Assembly: GCA_963573315.1 (NCBI GenBank)
Contig: OY752146.1
Coordinates: 1-64,000 of the forward strand
DNA length: 64,000 bases
Source of the DNA: Entomortierella parvispora
Taxonomy: Eukaryota > Mortierellomycota > Mortierellomycetes > Mortierellales > Mortierellaceae
Reading direction: 5' to 3'
Shown: positions 1-11,057 of the stretch, piece by piece
Numbering within the stretch: the first letter of the stretch is position 1
How the letters are laid out: each line of letters opens with the position of its first letter
The notes under the pieces: generated by a model
Told to the model about the DNA's origin: nothing
The model's input: the letters and a program-made list of their open reading frames with translations, nothing else
Database searches by the model: none
Position numbers and translations under genes: made by a program

Positions 1-345
1 AAAACCCTAAAAAACCCTAAAAAACCCTAAAAAACCCTAAAAAACCCTAAAAAACCCTAAAAAACCCTAAAAAACCCTAAAAAACCCTAAAAAACCCTAA
101 AAAACCCTAAAAAACCCTAAAAAACCCTAAAAAACCCTAAAAAAACCCTAAAAAACCCTAAAAAACCCTAAAAAACCCTAAAAAACCCTAAAAAACCCTA
201 AAAAAACCCTAAAAAACCCTAAAAAACCCTAAAAAACCCTAAAAAACCCTAAAAAACCCTAAAAAACCCTAAAAAACCCTAAAAAAACCCTAAAAAACCC
301 TAAAAAACCCTAAAAAAAACCCTAAAAACCCTAAAAACCCTAAAA
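1..345. repeat. Telomere repeat tract, C-rich strand
   Basis: About 34 head-to-tail units of CCCTAAAAAA (TTTTTTAGGG on the G-strand) begin at base 1. The period is 10 nt over most of the tract, with single-A expansions near 140, 200, 290 and 310, and the last units shorten to 9 nt before merging into unique DNA near 345. A stray CCCTAAA lies at 370-376. The C-rich strand at the 5' end is the orientation expected of a left chromosome terminus. The long A-run makes this unlike the 6-nt TTAGGG repeat common in fungi. Confidence 0.97.
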
Positions 346-359
346 CTTAATCTTAACTT

Positions 360-2200
360 CAGGGATTAAACCCTAAAGTGTCATAATTGATCTGCAAATG
401 GTCAGGCTGTCGTCACATGTTTCCTTAAAAGGAAATAATGAAATAAAGTTTGAAATAGTTTCATTACAAAGTATTCAGTTACTGACTTGGATGGAGGCTA
501 ATTGAAGGCTTCTAGAAATATATTTCAATTGCAATTCTCAATGGTGGATGTTGCGTAATTGATCAAAATATTTCCTTTTTAGGGAATATTTGAAGGACAT
601 TATCTCATGATGCAATGAAATAGTACCACCTTATATTGCGTCCAACGATAGCCCTAGGTAGAGCCTTTGTGCTCATGTTTCAAGTTTGCTCCTAACTTGA
701 AAGGATCTGGAGTAATTGCTGTAAACATTTCCTAAAATGGAAATATTTCAGTAGCTGTTTCTCTGGATCTGCTCAAAGGACACCGGTTCTTATTGTATGC
801 CAAGATACCTCATTCCAAGGGTTTTCGAATGTTTATAAAACTGAGGCATTTGATCAAGCCGATTCAGAGCAATTGATGATCAAAATTTTATTGATCAAAA
901 TTTTCAAATATTATTTTCTCGATTTCTATGACTCACTCACCTTCAATGGTAAGAATAGCCATAACTGAAAAGCAAATCTTTGTGATGCTGTAAAAAAATC
1001 GCAAGTTCGTAACGTAGATCTTCATCTATTGCCTGTCTAATAGAATATTTTGCATTAAAATTCGTAAAATTTTCGAATGTTATTTCTCCAGAAGCACTAT
1101 GAAGACTTGGAAGAGTATTGTATGGTGAAGGTAGACACTGATGAGCGCTTTCGGTGGCTGCAAGTGCATAGTCGAATCACAAGGTGAATTTTGAGCAATT
1201 GCTTGTCGAAAATTTAATCGCCATATTTTGTGTCTTCTTTTTCGCCACATCTAATTAGTTAAGATTATTGATCAAAGGGCCCACTTGTAGGCATTCATGA
1301 GAGGTTATTTTTACATTAAAACGTTCGCCACTTCTTACGACAGCTCTTGAGCTATTGATGATCGAAGAAGTATTGGAAATTATTTTTGAACACCATTATC
1401 TCCAAACCCACTGTAGAGAATGAAACACAAGTCATATGCAACTAAAGCCTCCAACGATAGCCTTCTATTCCATGAAGATCATTGTCACTATATCTTGTAG
1501 ATTAGCCGCAATTGATGGTCGAATTTTATCTTTTTTCACAAGTAAATTTCATCTTCTTATGATCTCCTTCACGGATGGCAATGAAAATCATATGAACAGT
1601 GAGGCCCTCTCAAGTGTATCCTGTTCATGCAGGAATACCGTTGATTGATAGATCGGATGTGGAGCAATAGATGACATTAACTTCAAATCTATCCTGCTCT
1701 GAGTCATCAGATCCACCAGCAGCGATAGCCGCTATCAACCACATTCAGATGGGCACGCAATATCGCCAGTTGTTTTGTCAACGCTGGAGTAATTACAAAA
1801 AAAAAAAAAAAAAAAAAGTCGCAATAGTTGAAAGTCGAACGATGCTATCCCTAGATCTCCAAAGAGACCAATGATAATCACTCGTGAAGGTAATGTTAAC
1901 ATTGTTAAGCGTGGAGTTGCCAATTGCCGGAGAATATAGACCATAGCCACCGCCGTTTCTGATCAATTGCTGTTTACATTTCAACTTTTAAGATGAAAGA
2001 GACCATTACTTTGCGTATCCCGAGTTTACGAGTCGGTGTGAAATGACTTTCACTTGGAAAGAACGGAACAAGGATAGTAAAGCCGGGATTGAGAGTGCGA
2101 GCGATATCTAAGGTGGTTGATGAGCTGTTTCCAAGTTGCTACAGCAAAACCTATTGATGGAGTGAGTTCAGTTACATCGCTGGACGATATGTGTCGAACA
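360..2200. repeat. Degenerate subtelomeric satellite, period about 157 bp
   Basis: The motif (G)AGCAATTGATGATC and variants recurs near 385, 557, 714, 871, 1027, 1197, 1353, 1510, 1666, 1791, 1965 and 2122. The intervals are 156-157 bp in most cases and 170-174 bp in a few, with one shortened unit next to an A-run at 1797-1817. A second landmark, GATAGCC or close to it, recurs near 643, 948, 1448, 1720 and 1943. Units are strongly diverged, so this is an old array. No credible gene lies within it; the short ORFs carry no recognisable domain. Confidence 0.7.
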
Positions 2201-3153
2201 AACAAGTTCGTAGATGCGAAAGAACAGGCAATCCAAAGATCGAATGATGGCAATAACCTGTGCAGCTTGCTTACTAAGTCGCATTTTTCTCACGAGACTT
2301 GATGATTCAACTGCAGCAATTGAGGCCGAAACACTCGACAATGGCCGCAAGTACTGTTGACCCAACACAAGTTCTGCAGTGGAAACAGTGGAAACAGTTA
2401 AAGTAAAGGCGGATCCAGAGTCTCTCGACTATCATGGATGGAAGAGCAAGAAGCCATTGGCGTACGTTCACAGCCAAACAAAGGGAAATCATAGCTAGCC
2501 AAGGCAGAGCGGTACAAAGACAGGGAGAAGTCAAGGATGCACTTTGTGTATTAAGCTGAGGGAGGTGTACCTCGTATCAATGCGGCTACTACGGCGACCA
2601 CAACGCAGTCAGCAAGTCCACAGCATAGTCTGGGAAAGCAAGAAGAGACAGCGAGCGAGACAACGACAAGAGGAGCAGCGAAAGATATCTCTGTATTATG
2701 ATAAAGAGATACGTAAGAGTCTATAGGACCACGACAGTTGTTGTTGGGGCTATGGCAAGGTCAACAGACAGCCAAACAGGCGTAGATAGAGTGGCAGGGT
2801 TCATAATGGCAGCACCGTACTCACCAAGGCCGTCGAACTGCGCTGCAGTACTCTTGTAGCAGAGAAACGAAGAAAGAGAGGAAGAACCCAGACAGAAAGT
2901 AGCAGTGAGAGGCCAAGACAACAGGAGCAAGCTGTCTACAGTGTCCAACTATGAAGTTCAAGGTCCACGACCTTCTCTGGACAGAGTGGTTGCCAACACC
3001 AGCTTTGGAGCTTCGACTTTGAGGCAGATTGTCAAAGTGGCCAGTTGGAATGAGTCGGCTCGCTGACAGATGGAGCGCACGTTCAGCGCAGATGGTCGAA
3101 ACAGACTAGATGAAAGTAGATGAAAGTAGATGACCAATCTCCAGGCATGCATG
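2200..3153. other. Non-coding subtelomeric spacer
   Basis: Nothing recognisable is seen here. The sequence is A/G-rich on the plus strand from about 2600. All ORFs are under 80 codons, overlap on both strands and show no family resemblance. Weak repeats of AGCAAG and CAACAG trimers occur. Confidence 0.5.
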
Positions 3154-3220
3154 TTCAACACTCATTGTCAAACTGAGAAGATGAAGCCCAGCAGCCAACC
3201 TCAACCTGACCCAAGGGTTC

Positions 3221-3300
3221 AACACTGAGTGTCGAACTGACAGACGGGAGAAATCAGGGAGGAAGAGAAGCTTCCGTCTGTCAGTTCGACACTCAGTGTT
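3221..3300. repeat. Perfect 27-bp inverted repeat with 26-nt loop
   Basis: Arms at 3221-3247 and 3274-3300 are exact reverse complements over 27 bp, separated by 26 nt. The outer part of each arm (ACACTGAGTGT) is itself near-palindromic. A diverged single copy of the arm occurs just upstream at about 3154-3178. This could be the remains of a miniature inverted-repeat element or simply a stable hairpin. No target-site duplication was identified. Confidence 0.9.
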
Positions 3301-3889
3301 ATAGGGAATGCCCCTGAGTTGAAGTGTCCCAAGCCACCATGTCCACGCCTTCCCGTGAGCGCACCTTCGCCACACACACATTCGTACAGGTGAAGTGAGT
3401 ACAGTTCATGCAGCTGGCAAGTGTGTTTCTTTATTTAAAGGAGCTTTCATAGTACAAGTCAAGAGGAAAGACAAGAAAACAAGTAGGGAGAGCGATAGCG
3501 GTGCTAGGCTACTTACCCAACAGGCGCGCATGCCTGGATTTGTAGCTTCAAGTTTGTCGCGAGTTGTTCTTGGATCATAGGGATGGATGCTGTTAGATGG
3601 GGCGAGCTTTATGTGGCAGTCAATTGAGAAGGCAAGGTCTGGCTTAACAACAAAGTGAATAGGGGAGAGGACAACGTCTGCGAGCGAGAAAGAAGGAAGT
3701 CGTTTGTTTTTTTGTTCTGTTGGTCAAGAGCACACAAAAGAGTGCAAAGCAACCGTCGGTCCTGAACAAAGGATAAAGAGAGACGAAAGGTTCAACTGGG
3801 GTCAAGTGCACCAAGAGGGAGAGGGCTGTCAAGAGGGGTACAAGGAGACAAGAGGGTAGACAAGGCACAAGACACAAGAGGGAGACAAG

Positions 3890-6800
3890 ACACAAGAGGG
3901 AGACAAGACGGAGACCAGAAAGACAAAGAGGGAAGACACAAGAGGGAGAGACAGGGAAGACAAGTGGGCAGCGGAAAACAAGAGGGAGAAAAAAAACAGA
4001 CGAGAGACGCGGGAGTGCCAAAAGCAAACAAAAATGCAAACAAAACAGAGGGAAGAGAGCACAGGAAAGCAGAGTGGTTGTTCAGAGGCCGACAGATGCA
4101 GAAGGGGCCGAGGGATGAACACAGATGAAGACAACAACAAGATGGATCCAAGTCAGAGGGAGGATGAGAGATGCAAGCAGAAGGAAGGGATGAATACAAA
4201 TGGAGAATGAGGGACGAAGACAGAGGGAAGATGAACGTGTGCAGATGGAGGCACACAGAGAGAGATGGACGGGTTACAGACAAGATGGGCGCTGACAGAG
4301 GGAGGACGAAGTATGCACAGACAGAGAAAGAGACAGAAGAGGAAGAGCCAGGGAAGCAGAGGGAAAAGGACACGGGCAGAGGGAAGAAGGATGAGGGCAG
4401 AGGGAAGAAGGATGAGGGCAGAGGGGGGAAGGATGAGAGCAGAGGGGGGAAGGACACAGGCAGAAGGGGGAAGAAGGACGCGGGCAGAGGGGGGAAGAAG
4501 GAGGGACACAGCAGACGGAGGCGAGAGGGAAGAGAGGAAGAAGGATGTGAGCAGTGGGAAGAGATTGAGGCAGAAAGAGAAAGGATGCGCAGAAGATGGA
4601 TGCACGAAAGAAGGACGCAAAGAGAAGAGGGATGCAAAGCAGACAAGAAGCACGCAGAAGACAGGAAGAAGGAAGAGGGGAGGAAAAAAGACGAGGAAGC
4701 AGGCGGCAGAAAGAAGGATGCACGGAAAAGAGATGAAGAGCGAAGATGCGAGGGGAAGATGCAGAGAGGAAGATGCAGAGGGGAATATGCAGAGGGGAAG
4801 ATGACAGTTGCAGATGGAAGACATAGAGGGGAAGACGACAGATGAATAGGGAAGATCTGAAGGAGATGATGCGGGAAGATGCAGAGGTGACGATGTAGAG
4901 GAAGAGAGAAAGAGAGATAGAATGCAAAGAGGAAGAAGAGAGATGAGAGGGGAAGAAGACAAATGCAGAGGGCAAGAAGAGAAATGCAGAGGGCAAGAAG
5001 AGAGATGCAGAGGGCAAGAAGAGAGATGCAGAGGAAGAGGGGAAAACAGATGCAGCAGAGGGCAGGAAGGAACAAGGACGCGGAAGAAGAAACAAGAAGG
5101 GACCACCGTCTGCTGGTCCGACGGACAAAAAAACCGCAAAAAATGATTTTTCTTGGTTCTCGTCCAACGACCCACGCGTCCGATGGTCAGGGTCAGGATC
5201 AGGGTGAGGGTCAGACAGACCACAGCCGACCTCAGTTGCGTTCAGCGCTTCGTCTCCCCCTTGTTGGCAACCAGAGCGACAGGAGCAGGGTATCACGGCG
5301 AGCAAAGACCTCAAAGAAGAAAAGAGTAGTCTTGATCTAAAGTAGGATGAGAGTAGGTCAGGAATAAGGAACCAGTTAACCCCAAGACAAATTCAGTTGA
5401 AGGAAACACCGGGAACACCTTGGTACAGAGAGATACAGAGAGGGATATTGCTGAAAGAACAGAAAGTCTTATCCCCTGCAGGCCCAGTTACCAGCGTTAC
5501 CTTTCTGCTCTGGTGTCGCAAGCATCTTACAGTAGAAAAAAGAACCAGTAGAGATATATCCGCCCGAACGAGGAATGATACCCGCCTGCGATGCAGTATT
5601 CGGTGCTCCACACAGAGCCGAAGAGAGATGAACGTGTAGCGATCACACGACTCAAGGTAGGTCTTGCACATTAGTCGGACCAAGGTGTCATGGCGCGGCA
5701 AAATGAACGTTAGCACTCCAATATTGTTTCGTCTCGTTCCAGACACGATTTGGCAAGACAGCCAATATTCGATAGTACTTAACTTGTGTGGCTATGGTCT
5801 CATCCTTTCAGCGGAAGGTCTGACCTCCGTTGCAGCCGAATACCAAGAAAAAAACGAAAACAAAAAAAAAGGATTAAAATCGCCTGCTATTCCTTGATAT
5901 CCTCGTCATCGGAGTGGATCAATGGCCCCTCAATCCCAAGACAACCGCTTGCCGTTCCTGATAATTGCTAGCGTTCAAGCGAGAAGATCTGCATGGAGCT
6001 ACCGTGTTATTTTTTGTTTACTAAAAGCCTATACAGCGGTGCAAATGTTTGCAGAAGGCATCAGCTCATGGCACGTTAACTTCTTCATCTCACCTTGATC
6101 ACTTGACCTTTCTTCTCCAATGGCTACATCCTACTACAGAAAAAACTGGGTGTATTCTTGTCGTCAATCACCAAAACAACCTCAATAAATGTCCTGTATG
6201 TCCTTCACATAGCTCACCGTTAGCACTCGCTCCTAAATAATCGGCGGCCACGGTTGTTGATCCTTGTTGTTCGAACTTTCCTCCAAGTCATTACGCCAAA
6301 GATTAGTTCGAGATTCAGACGATTAAAAACTGAAATCATGATGTGCAGAGCACTTACATTTGGATATAAGCACCGAGCAACAAGTACCTGAGAGGGTCCA
6401 CTGATATGCCTTTGGAAAGAGGTCCTAGTCTTACAGAATGACAACTCGGCCCAGAATTGTGAAGAAAGTAGATATCCAGAATTATTCCATGCTCTAGGGC
6501 TCTTACCTCGTGGTCGGAATCATACTCCCTCGTCCAACCGCATTCGATACGGGAGTTCGCGCCGTTGAATAGGTCCTTTACACGACTTTGCAGCATAATA
6601 CCTTTCAGATTCTGAAATGCCGCCGGTAGATTGCGCCAGCTGTTGCAAGTATCCTGAACCCATCATCTGGAAAAGTCGCCGGCTGTTGCCACGAACGCAA
6701 GGTTCCTATCGTATGGCCTTCATTTGGTATCCTTGAACACAGCCAAACAAGCTCTTCAAGCTCTTTCGCAAGAAAACTCACCCTACGAGTTGAAAATGTC

Positions 6801-7670
6801 TTGCAAACTTCGGTATCTTGCAAAAGCAAACGTGTGTCGTCAGAGCTGCCTTGACTTGCGTTACTACATTCAGAGGCTCGGCACAGAGCCTATTGTGGAA
6901 GATGGCGTCGGTGAGAACATATAGAAGAGAGAGCTGCATGGCTTGCATTGGTGCAAACATGCAAAATCGCGGTGGTAGTGAAGAATGAAAGACAGGGGGA
7001 TGGATTACCTGCCGTGGTCGATGGACGACACCGCGAACAGATTTCTCGATTAGAGATGAGTGAGGAAGTGAGTCCTGGCGATGGGAAGGGAATGACCAAG
7101 GTGGTAGGAGGGTGCAAGGCAAGAGCAAAGAGCGCGAGGACGGGACGGGCGGAGGAAGAAAAGAGCGCGCAAGGACCACGCACGTGCTCTTTTTCTGCGA
7201 TTCGTTTCTTTGCACTCTCCTTCCCCACAAGGAAACCTCACTTCACTTCTCCTGTGCTCTCCTCTTCCCTCTTCTCCCTCCTCTCATCCATCAGCTGGAC
7301 ATCGGAACATCTGGATTCACTTCGAAGGCACTCAAGCTATCAGCCATCAGATTCCAACCAACAGCGACATGGACAGGTGTGGATGCTATGTTCTGGAAGC
7401 AGCCTCATGCCCCTGGACAATTGAAGAAACACGCAAGGAACCCTGGAACCGTCAGGGGTGGTAATTACTCGTGCCTGCTGAAGAACGAACCCATCCATAC
7501 TAATGGACGAATCAACTTCGGTGATGCAGACTTCTCATTTTCTTTCCCTTTCTGTTTTCATTAGATGGTGCTGGCATTCATTAATATTGATGTCGCTGGC
7601 CCTTCTGAAGGGAACAATAACAGGCCCTCACTCCTTGAACAGGAACGTCAGCAAATCTTGCATGTTCGAC
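3890..7670. repeat. Subtelomeric segmental duplication, copy 1
   Basis: Collinear with 21085-24045. Clear anchors are 3895-4020 with 21090-21230, 5140-5175 with 21463-21500, 5670-5740 with 21880-21955, 5800-5950 with 22010-22170, 6350-6430 with 22600-22675, 6690-6925 with 22980-23218, 7140-7200 with 23610-23665, and 7280-7660 with 23700-24035. The copies differ by scattered substitutions and indels. The largest differences are the expanded purine tract in this copy (4150-5050) and about 170 bp present only in copy 2. No intact gene is seen in either copy. Confidence 0.85.
4150..5050. repeat. Purine-rich minisatellite
   Basis: Nearly all purine on the plus strand, built from variants of a 21-nt unit (GGGCAGAGGGAAGAAGGATGA) that is cleanest at about 4376-4440. 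Derived units containing GATGCAGAG follow to about 5040. The corresponding stretch in copy 2 of the segmental duplication (21240-21400) is several-fold shorter, so the array expanded or contracted after duplication. Long minus-strand ORFs here (up to 427 codons) are only the Ser/Leu/Pro-rich translation of the repeat. Confidence 0.8.
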
Positions 7671-8570
7671 TTGACTACAAAGTCGGCCGTTGTTGACGCA
7701 GAGACTGTATTTGGCTATTTTTGCTGCGACCTTGACCAGGAGTGTCCAATCGAGCTTCCGACGACGACCACTTATGGGAACCTCTTGCGACGACCCAATC
7801 CTTTCGACCACCACCAACAACTTTTTGCTTTGTGCTGGATTTCTGAGAGATTGATTGTCGAACTGTTTCACCGGAATCAGGATGCAGGGGTTCAAGAATC
7901 ACGATACTGGTGTGGATCATGATGTTGGTGCTCAAGCCGAGTAAATACACTGACGATCACCACAATCAGGTCAGAATACAAGCATCAGGAAAGAAGAGTG
8001 CCAATCTGGACGATAGTCACCCACATTGCAATACTTTAGGCGACGCAATGTCTATTGCTTGCTCGCGAAGACTCTTCCCATGGTCTCCTCTGGATTCGCG
8101 TTCGAATGTCGAATGAGATACCATGTCAGCATTTCCAGGACTTGGTCAAGGAAACAAAAGTGGACAAAGGAATGGAATATGAGACCATAATGCGGACGAA
8201 ATTGCGGGAAAACACAGGCTTTTCAATCAGAACCTCTTATCTCTTCCCCCGATCTCGCAATAAACCATATCGCTTTTTATTATTCTTCTCGGTGCTTTCT
8301 CTGGAACTGACATAAGGCCCGAAGAGGGACCAAGGGACCGAGGGATCGGATGACCGGAACTGGACATACTGACACTCCACATGAGATTGGTGCTTCATGC
8401 ATTTAGTGGCACTTGACACGTCTCATCAAGCAACCAACACCTTAACGACCCTGCTCCTCACCTCTTGCCATCGATTGAAATCGAAAATACTTCATCTTCA
8501 GTTATGGTGGAGAGAAACTGACCAATTCTCTGATCCAAATCTTCATTCGATCCTGCCGCAAGTACCAGGT
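7671..8570. other. Spacer without recognisable gene
   Basis: Lies between the segmental duplication and the first repeat array of about 200-bp units. Short ORFs on both strands show no domain, and I see no repeats with the rest of the window. Confidence 0.4.
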
Positions 8571-9380
8571 GGGGCCTTGGGCTTTGAACAGCAAGGTCGA
8601 TTAGGAAACAGTCATCTCACACGCGTAGGATCAAGTTTGCTGGACGTTTCTCCTCCAGGAGCATCGATTTCTGTTATCCGAGAAAAACCACATGATTCTC
8701 GATCCATCTTCCCTCTCGATCCTTTCGTAATATCAGGTATTTTCCCTTGAACAGCAATACTGAATAATTAAGGTCATCGCATGCCTGAGGTACCAAGTGT
8801 ACTGCGTTCCTCTCGTCCAGGAGTATCGATCAAAATCTCAAAGATTCGTGTTTGTTGCTCAACTCGTTCGAACTCGACCGCTCTTCAGATCCTTCACCCG
8901 CTCTTCTAGAGTTTAGTGATCCAGCCTTTGAAGGGATGCCAACTACTGACAGGCCATCGCCCGCGCGCAGGACCAGGTACACTGTGTTTCAACTGTCAAG
9001 AAGCGCCTGCTCATGTCGAAATCTCAAAGAGCCATGTGTTTGACCGATATCGTGAAGAAGTGCAGATGAGAACCCCTGACGCCAGCACAGAGTGGAGAGG
9101 CAGTATTTGCGATGGAAGAACAAAAGTTCTTTCACCGCATGGGTTGCGGCTAGGCAACATGGGTAACCTGGTCTGGCGCCATTCTACTAATCGTATGTTA
9201 ACTATCAGGTGACCCTCGACTTTGAACAGCAATGTCTACTAGTGAAAAGTAATCGCACGCGCATGGGACCAAGTGCGCTGAGTGTTTCTCGTCAAGGAGC
9301 ATCGATTTGGATAATAAAATCAAAAATCCATTATCTTTCCTATGGTCGTGAAAAAAAACGCCCGATTCTCAGATCATTCG

Positions 9381-9570
9381 CTTTTTTTTTTTTTTTTTTT
9401 TTTTTTTTGTTTTTATCTGGTTTATTTGGGTCAGTGTCCAAGAAATCCAGTGCCCCTACATCTTCAGGCGGCGCTACTACGATCAAATTTGAGTTACAAC
9501 AAGCACTACGGGGGTGGTACTAAAAGATAAAAATACAGGTATAGAAGAAAATAAAAGAAGAAATGCTAGG
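9381..9570 (-). mobile_element. Poly-A-tailed retroposon-like insert, copy 1
   Basis: A run of about 28 T interrupts a repeat unit just after CGATTCTCAGATC and is followed by about 150 bp that recurs at 9948-10125 behind another T-run. Read on the minus strand this is a short body ending in poly-A, as expected of a SINE or a 5'-truncated retrotransposed sequence. At 28335 the same junction in array B continues without this insert, so it behaves like an empty site. Because both copies sit at the same junction, the second probably arose by tandem duplication, offset 544 bp, rather than by a second insertion. Confidence 0.5.
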
Positions 9571-9912
9571 TTTGGGGGGTCGTGGGGCCTGAGTTGGGGT
9601 CAGTTGCTGACTCACGGCTGCGTTCCTCCTGTACGCGTCGCCGATACTCGTTCTGGTTGACAATTTTGTTGACCGCAAGATCAATGGACGTTGTCACCTG
9701 GGGTGAAATCTTCATCTTCCTCACTCGATCTTACTATAAGTATCAGGTGGTCTCCCACTTGAATAGCAATGTCGACTAGGAAAAACTCATCACACGCGCG
9801 TAAACCCAAGTTTGTTGGATATTTCTTTTGAAGGAGCATCGATTTTGGTCATAAAATCAAGAATCCACGATCTTCACGTATGGCCGAGAAAAACCACCCG
9901 ATTCTCAGATCC

Positions 9913-9916
<4 letters not shown>

Positions 9917-9948
<32 letters not shown>

Positions 9949-10125
9949 ATTTTAAGTTATCTGGTTTATTTATTTGGTCAGTAGTGTCCACGAACTCCAG
10001 TGCCCTTACAATTTCAGGCGGCAGTACTACAATCAAAAATGGGCTACAACAAACACTACGAGGGTGGTACTAAAACTCTAAAAGGTAAAAATACAGGTAT
10101 AAAAGAAAATAAAAGAGACTATAAT
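9917..10125 (-). mobile_element. Poly-A-tailed retroposon-like insert, copy 2
   Basis: About 31 T followed by a body closely matching copy 1 (shared CTGGTTTATTT, TCAGGCGG, CACTACG, GGTGGTACTAAAA and ATACAGGTATA). It has the same flanking repeat unit and junction as copy 1, 544 bp away. Confidence 0.5.
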
Positions 10126-11057
10126 GGACTACGCACTGAATTTGGAATAAATCCCACTATTTGCGTGACTTGTTTCACATAGTGGACACTGGACACCTGT
10201 CCATTTTGAAGGTCAAGTGTCGCCCTTTTTCAATTCGCTACTAATCCCTCATTTTGACAACAAGACTACCTTTTTACGCGATCCGCGTAGGCGGAGACCC
10301 GTAGAACAAGTCCAGACTTTTGCATTGGCATGTAGCATGTTTTTCCGCTCTTCTCTTCACTTTCGTTATAAAAAGCCAACTCATTTCTTCTCTTTTTTTT
10401 CTCTTTGCCCTAAAAAGCCCTTCCAATCCTCACTTACAGACACCGCAACCCAAGCCCTTCCCTCACAACACCGTCATCACCAGCCTTTTCTTTTTTTTCA
10501 CACCGATAGCCCCCCTGAGAAACGCGACAACAGGAGACGCGACGCGACGCGACAGCTTTTCATCTTTTTGTCCCATTCACCTGAACCATTCCTTTCCTTT
10601 CCCCCACCACTTTCCCTCAACCGTTTCTTTCCTTCAGACCGCTTACTCCAGGAGCCCTCGGTCTTGTTTTTCTTCTTTAATCCCCTCCTCAGTTCTAACC
10701 TTTTTATTTTATTTTTTTTAAAAAAGAAACAAAAACAAAAACAAAAAACAAAAACAAAAAAAAAAAAAAAAAAAACAAATTCTCTTTCCTTCTTTCTTTT
10801 CATTTGTCCATCATTCCATTGTTCCATCATCTCTTTCCTTCCCTTTGTGTCTTTATTCATTCATTCAACTCGCTCTTCCACATTCCAATACATTCAACAC
10901 TATCTATCCATCGATCAACTGAACCACTGATTCAACACATCTCGCCATTGCATCGGCAGCATTGACCTCGCACGTTCGTCACAATTCAGCAAAACCCTCT
11001 TAACAAATCAAGTTGAACACAGCCCACAAAAATCCTTTTTTTCTTTTTGACTCATCG
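10126..11057. other. Pyrimidine-rich leader upstream of the Crypton gene
   Basis: Long CT-rich stretches (10380-10700 and 10780-10880) and a CAAAAA-type simple repeat (about 10722-10777) precede the start codon at 11058, a pattern common in fungal promoters and 5' leaders. The 237-codon ORF that crosses this stretch is low-complexity Ser/Phe-rich translation of the tract and is not called. No TATA box is evident. Confidence 0.4.

Larger units (their letters stand above)
8576..10125. repeat. Repeat array A, units of about 160-290 bp
   Basis: Each unit opens with TATCAGGT(GACC) then CTTTGAACAGCAATGTC. It continues through ACGCGCATGGGACCAAGTG and CAAGGAGCATCGA, and ends with CCGATTCTCAGATCC. 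Unit starts are near 8576, 8734, 8915, 9206 and 9744. The block 8915-9380 is collinear with 27664-28130 in array B, including a 290-bp spacing between two units. Two units (at 9206 and 9744) are interrupted at the same point by a poly-T-headed insert. Nothing in the units looks coding. Confidence 0.8.

Noticed and set aside
1797..1817. Poly-A run inside the satellite considered as a retroposon tail.
   Set aside because: The flanking satellite phase continues with one shortened unit and no body sequence precedes the run, so a simple homopolymer expansion is enough.
3792..5314. Minus-strand ORFs of 346-427 codons rich in Ser, Leu and Pro, and plus-strand Arg/Glu/Lys-rich ORFs, including a 224-codon one.
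   Set aside because: They are translations of the purine-rich minisatellite in several frames at once; stop codons are simply rare in such sequence, and the duplicate copy does not keep them.
7503..7922. 139-codon plus-strand ORF and a 104-codon minus-strand ORF over the same stretch.
   Set aside because: The two compete for the same DNA, neither has a recognisable domain, and the part shared with the duplicate at 23.9 kb does not preserve either frame.
10217..10930. 237-codon plus-strand ORF upstream of the Crypton gene.
   Set aside because: Low-complexity Ser/Phe/Pro and poly-Lys translation of CT-rich and CAAAAA tracts; no domain; better explained as a leader.
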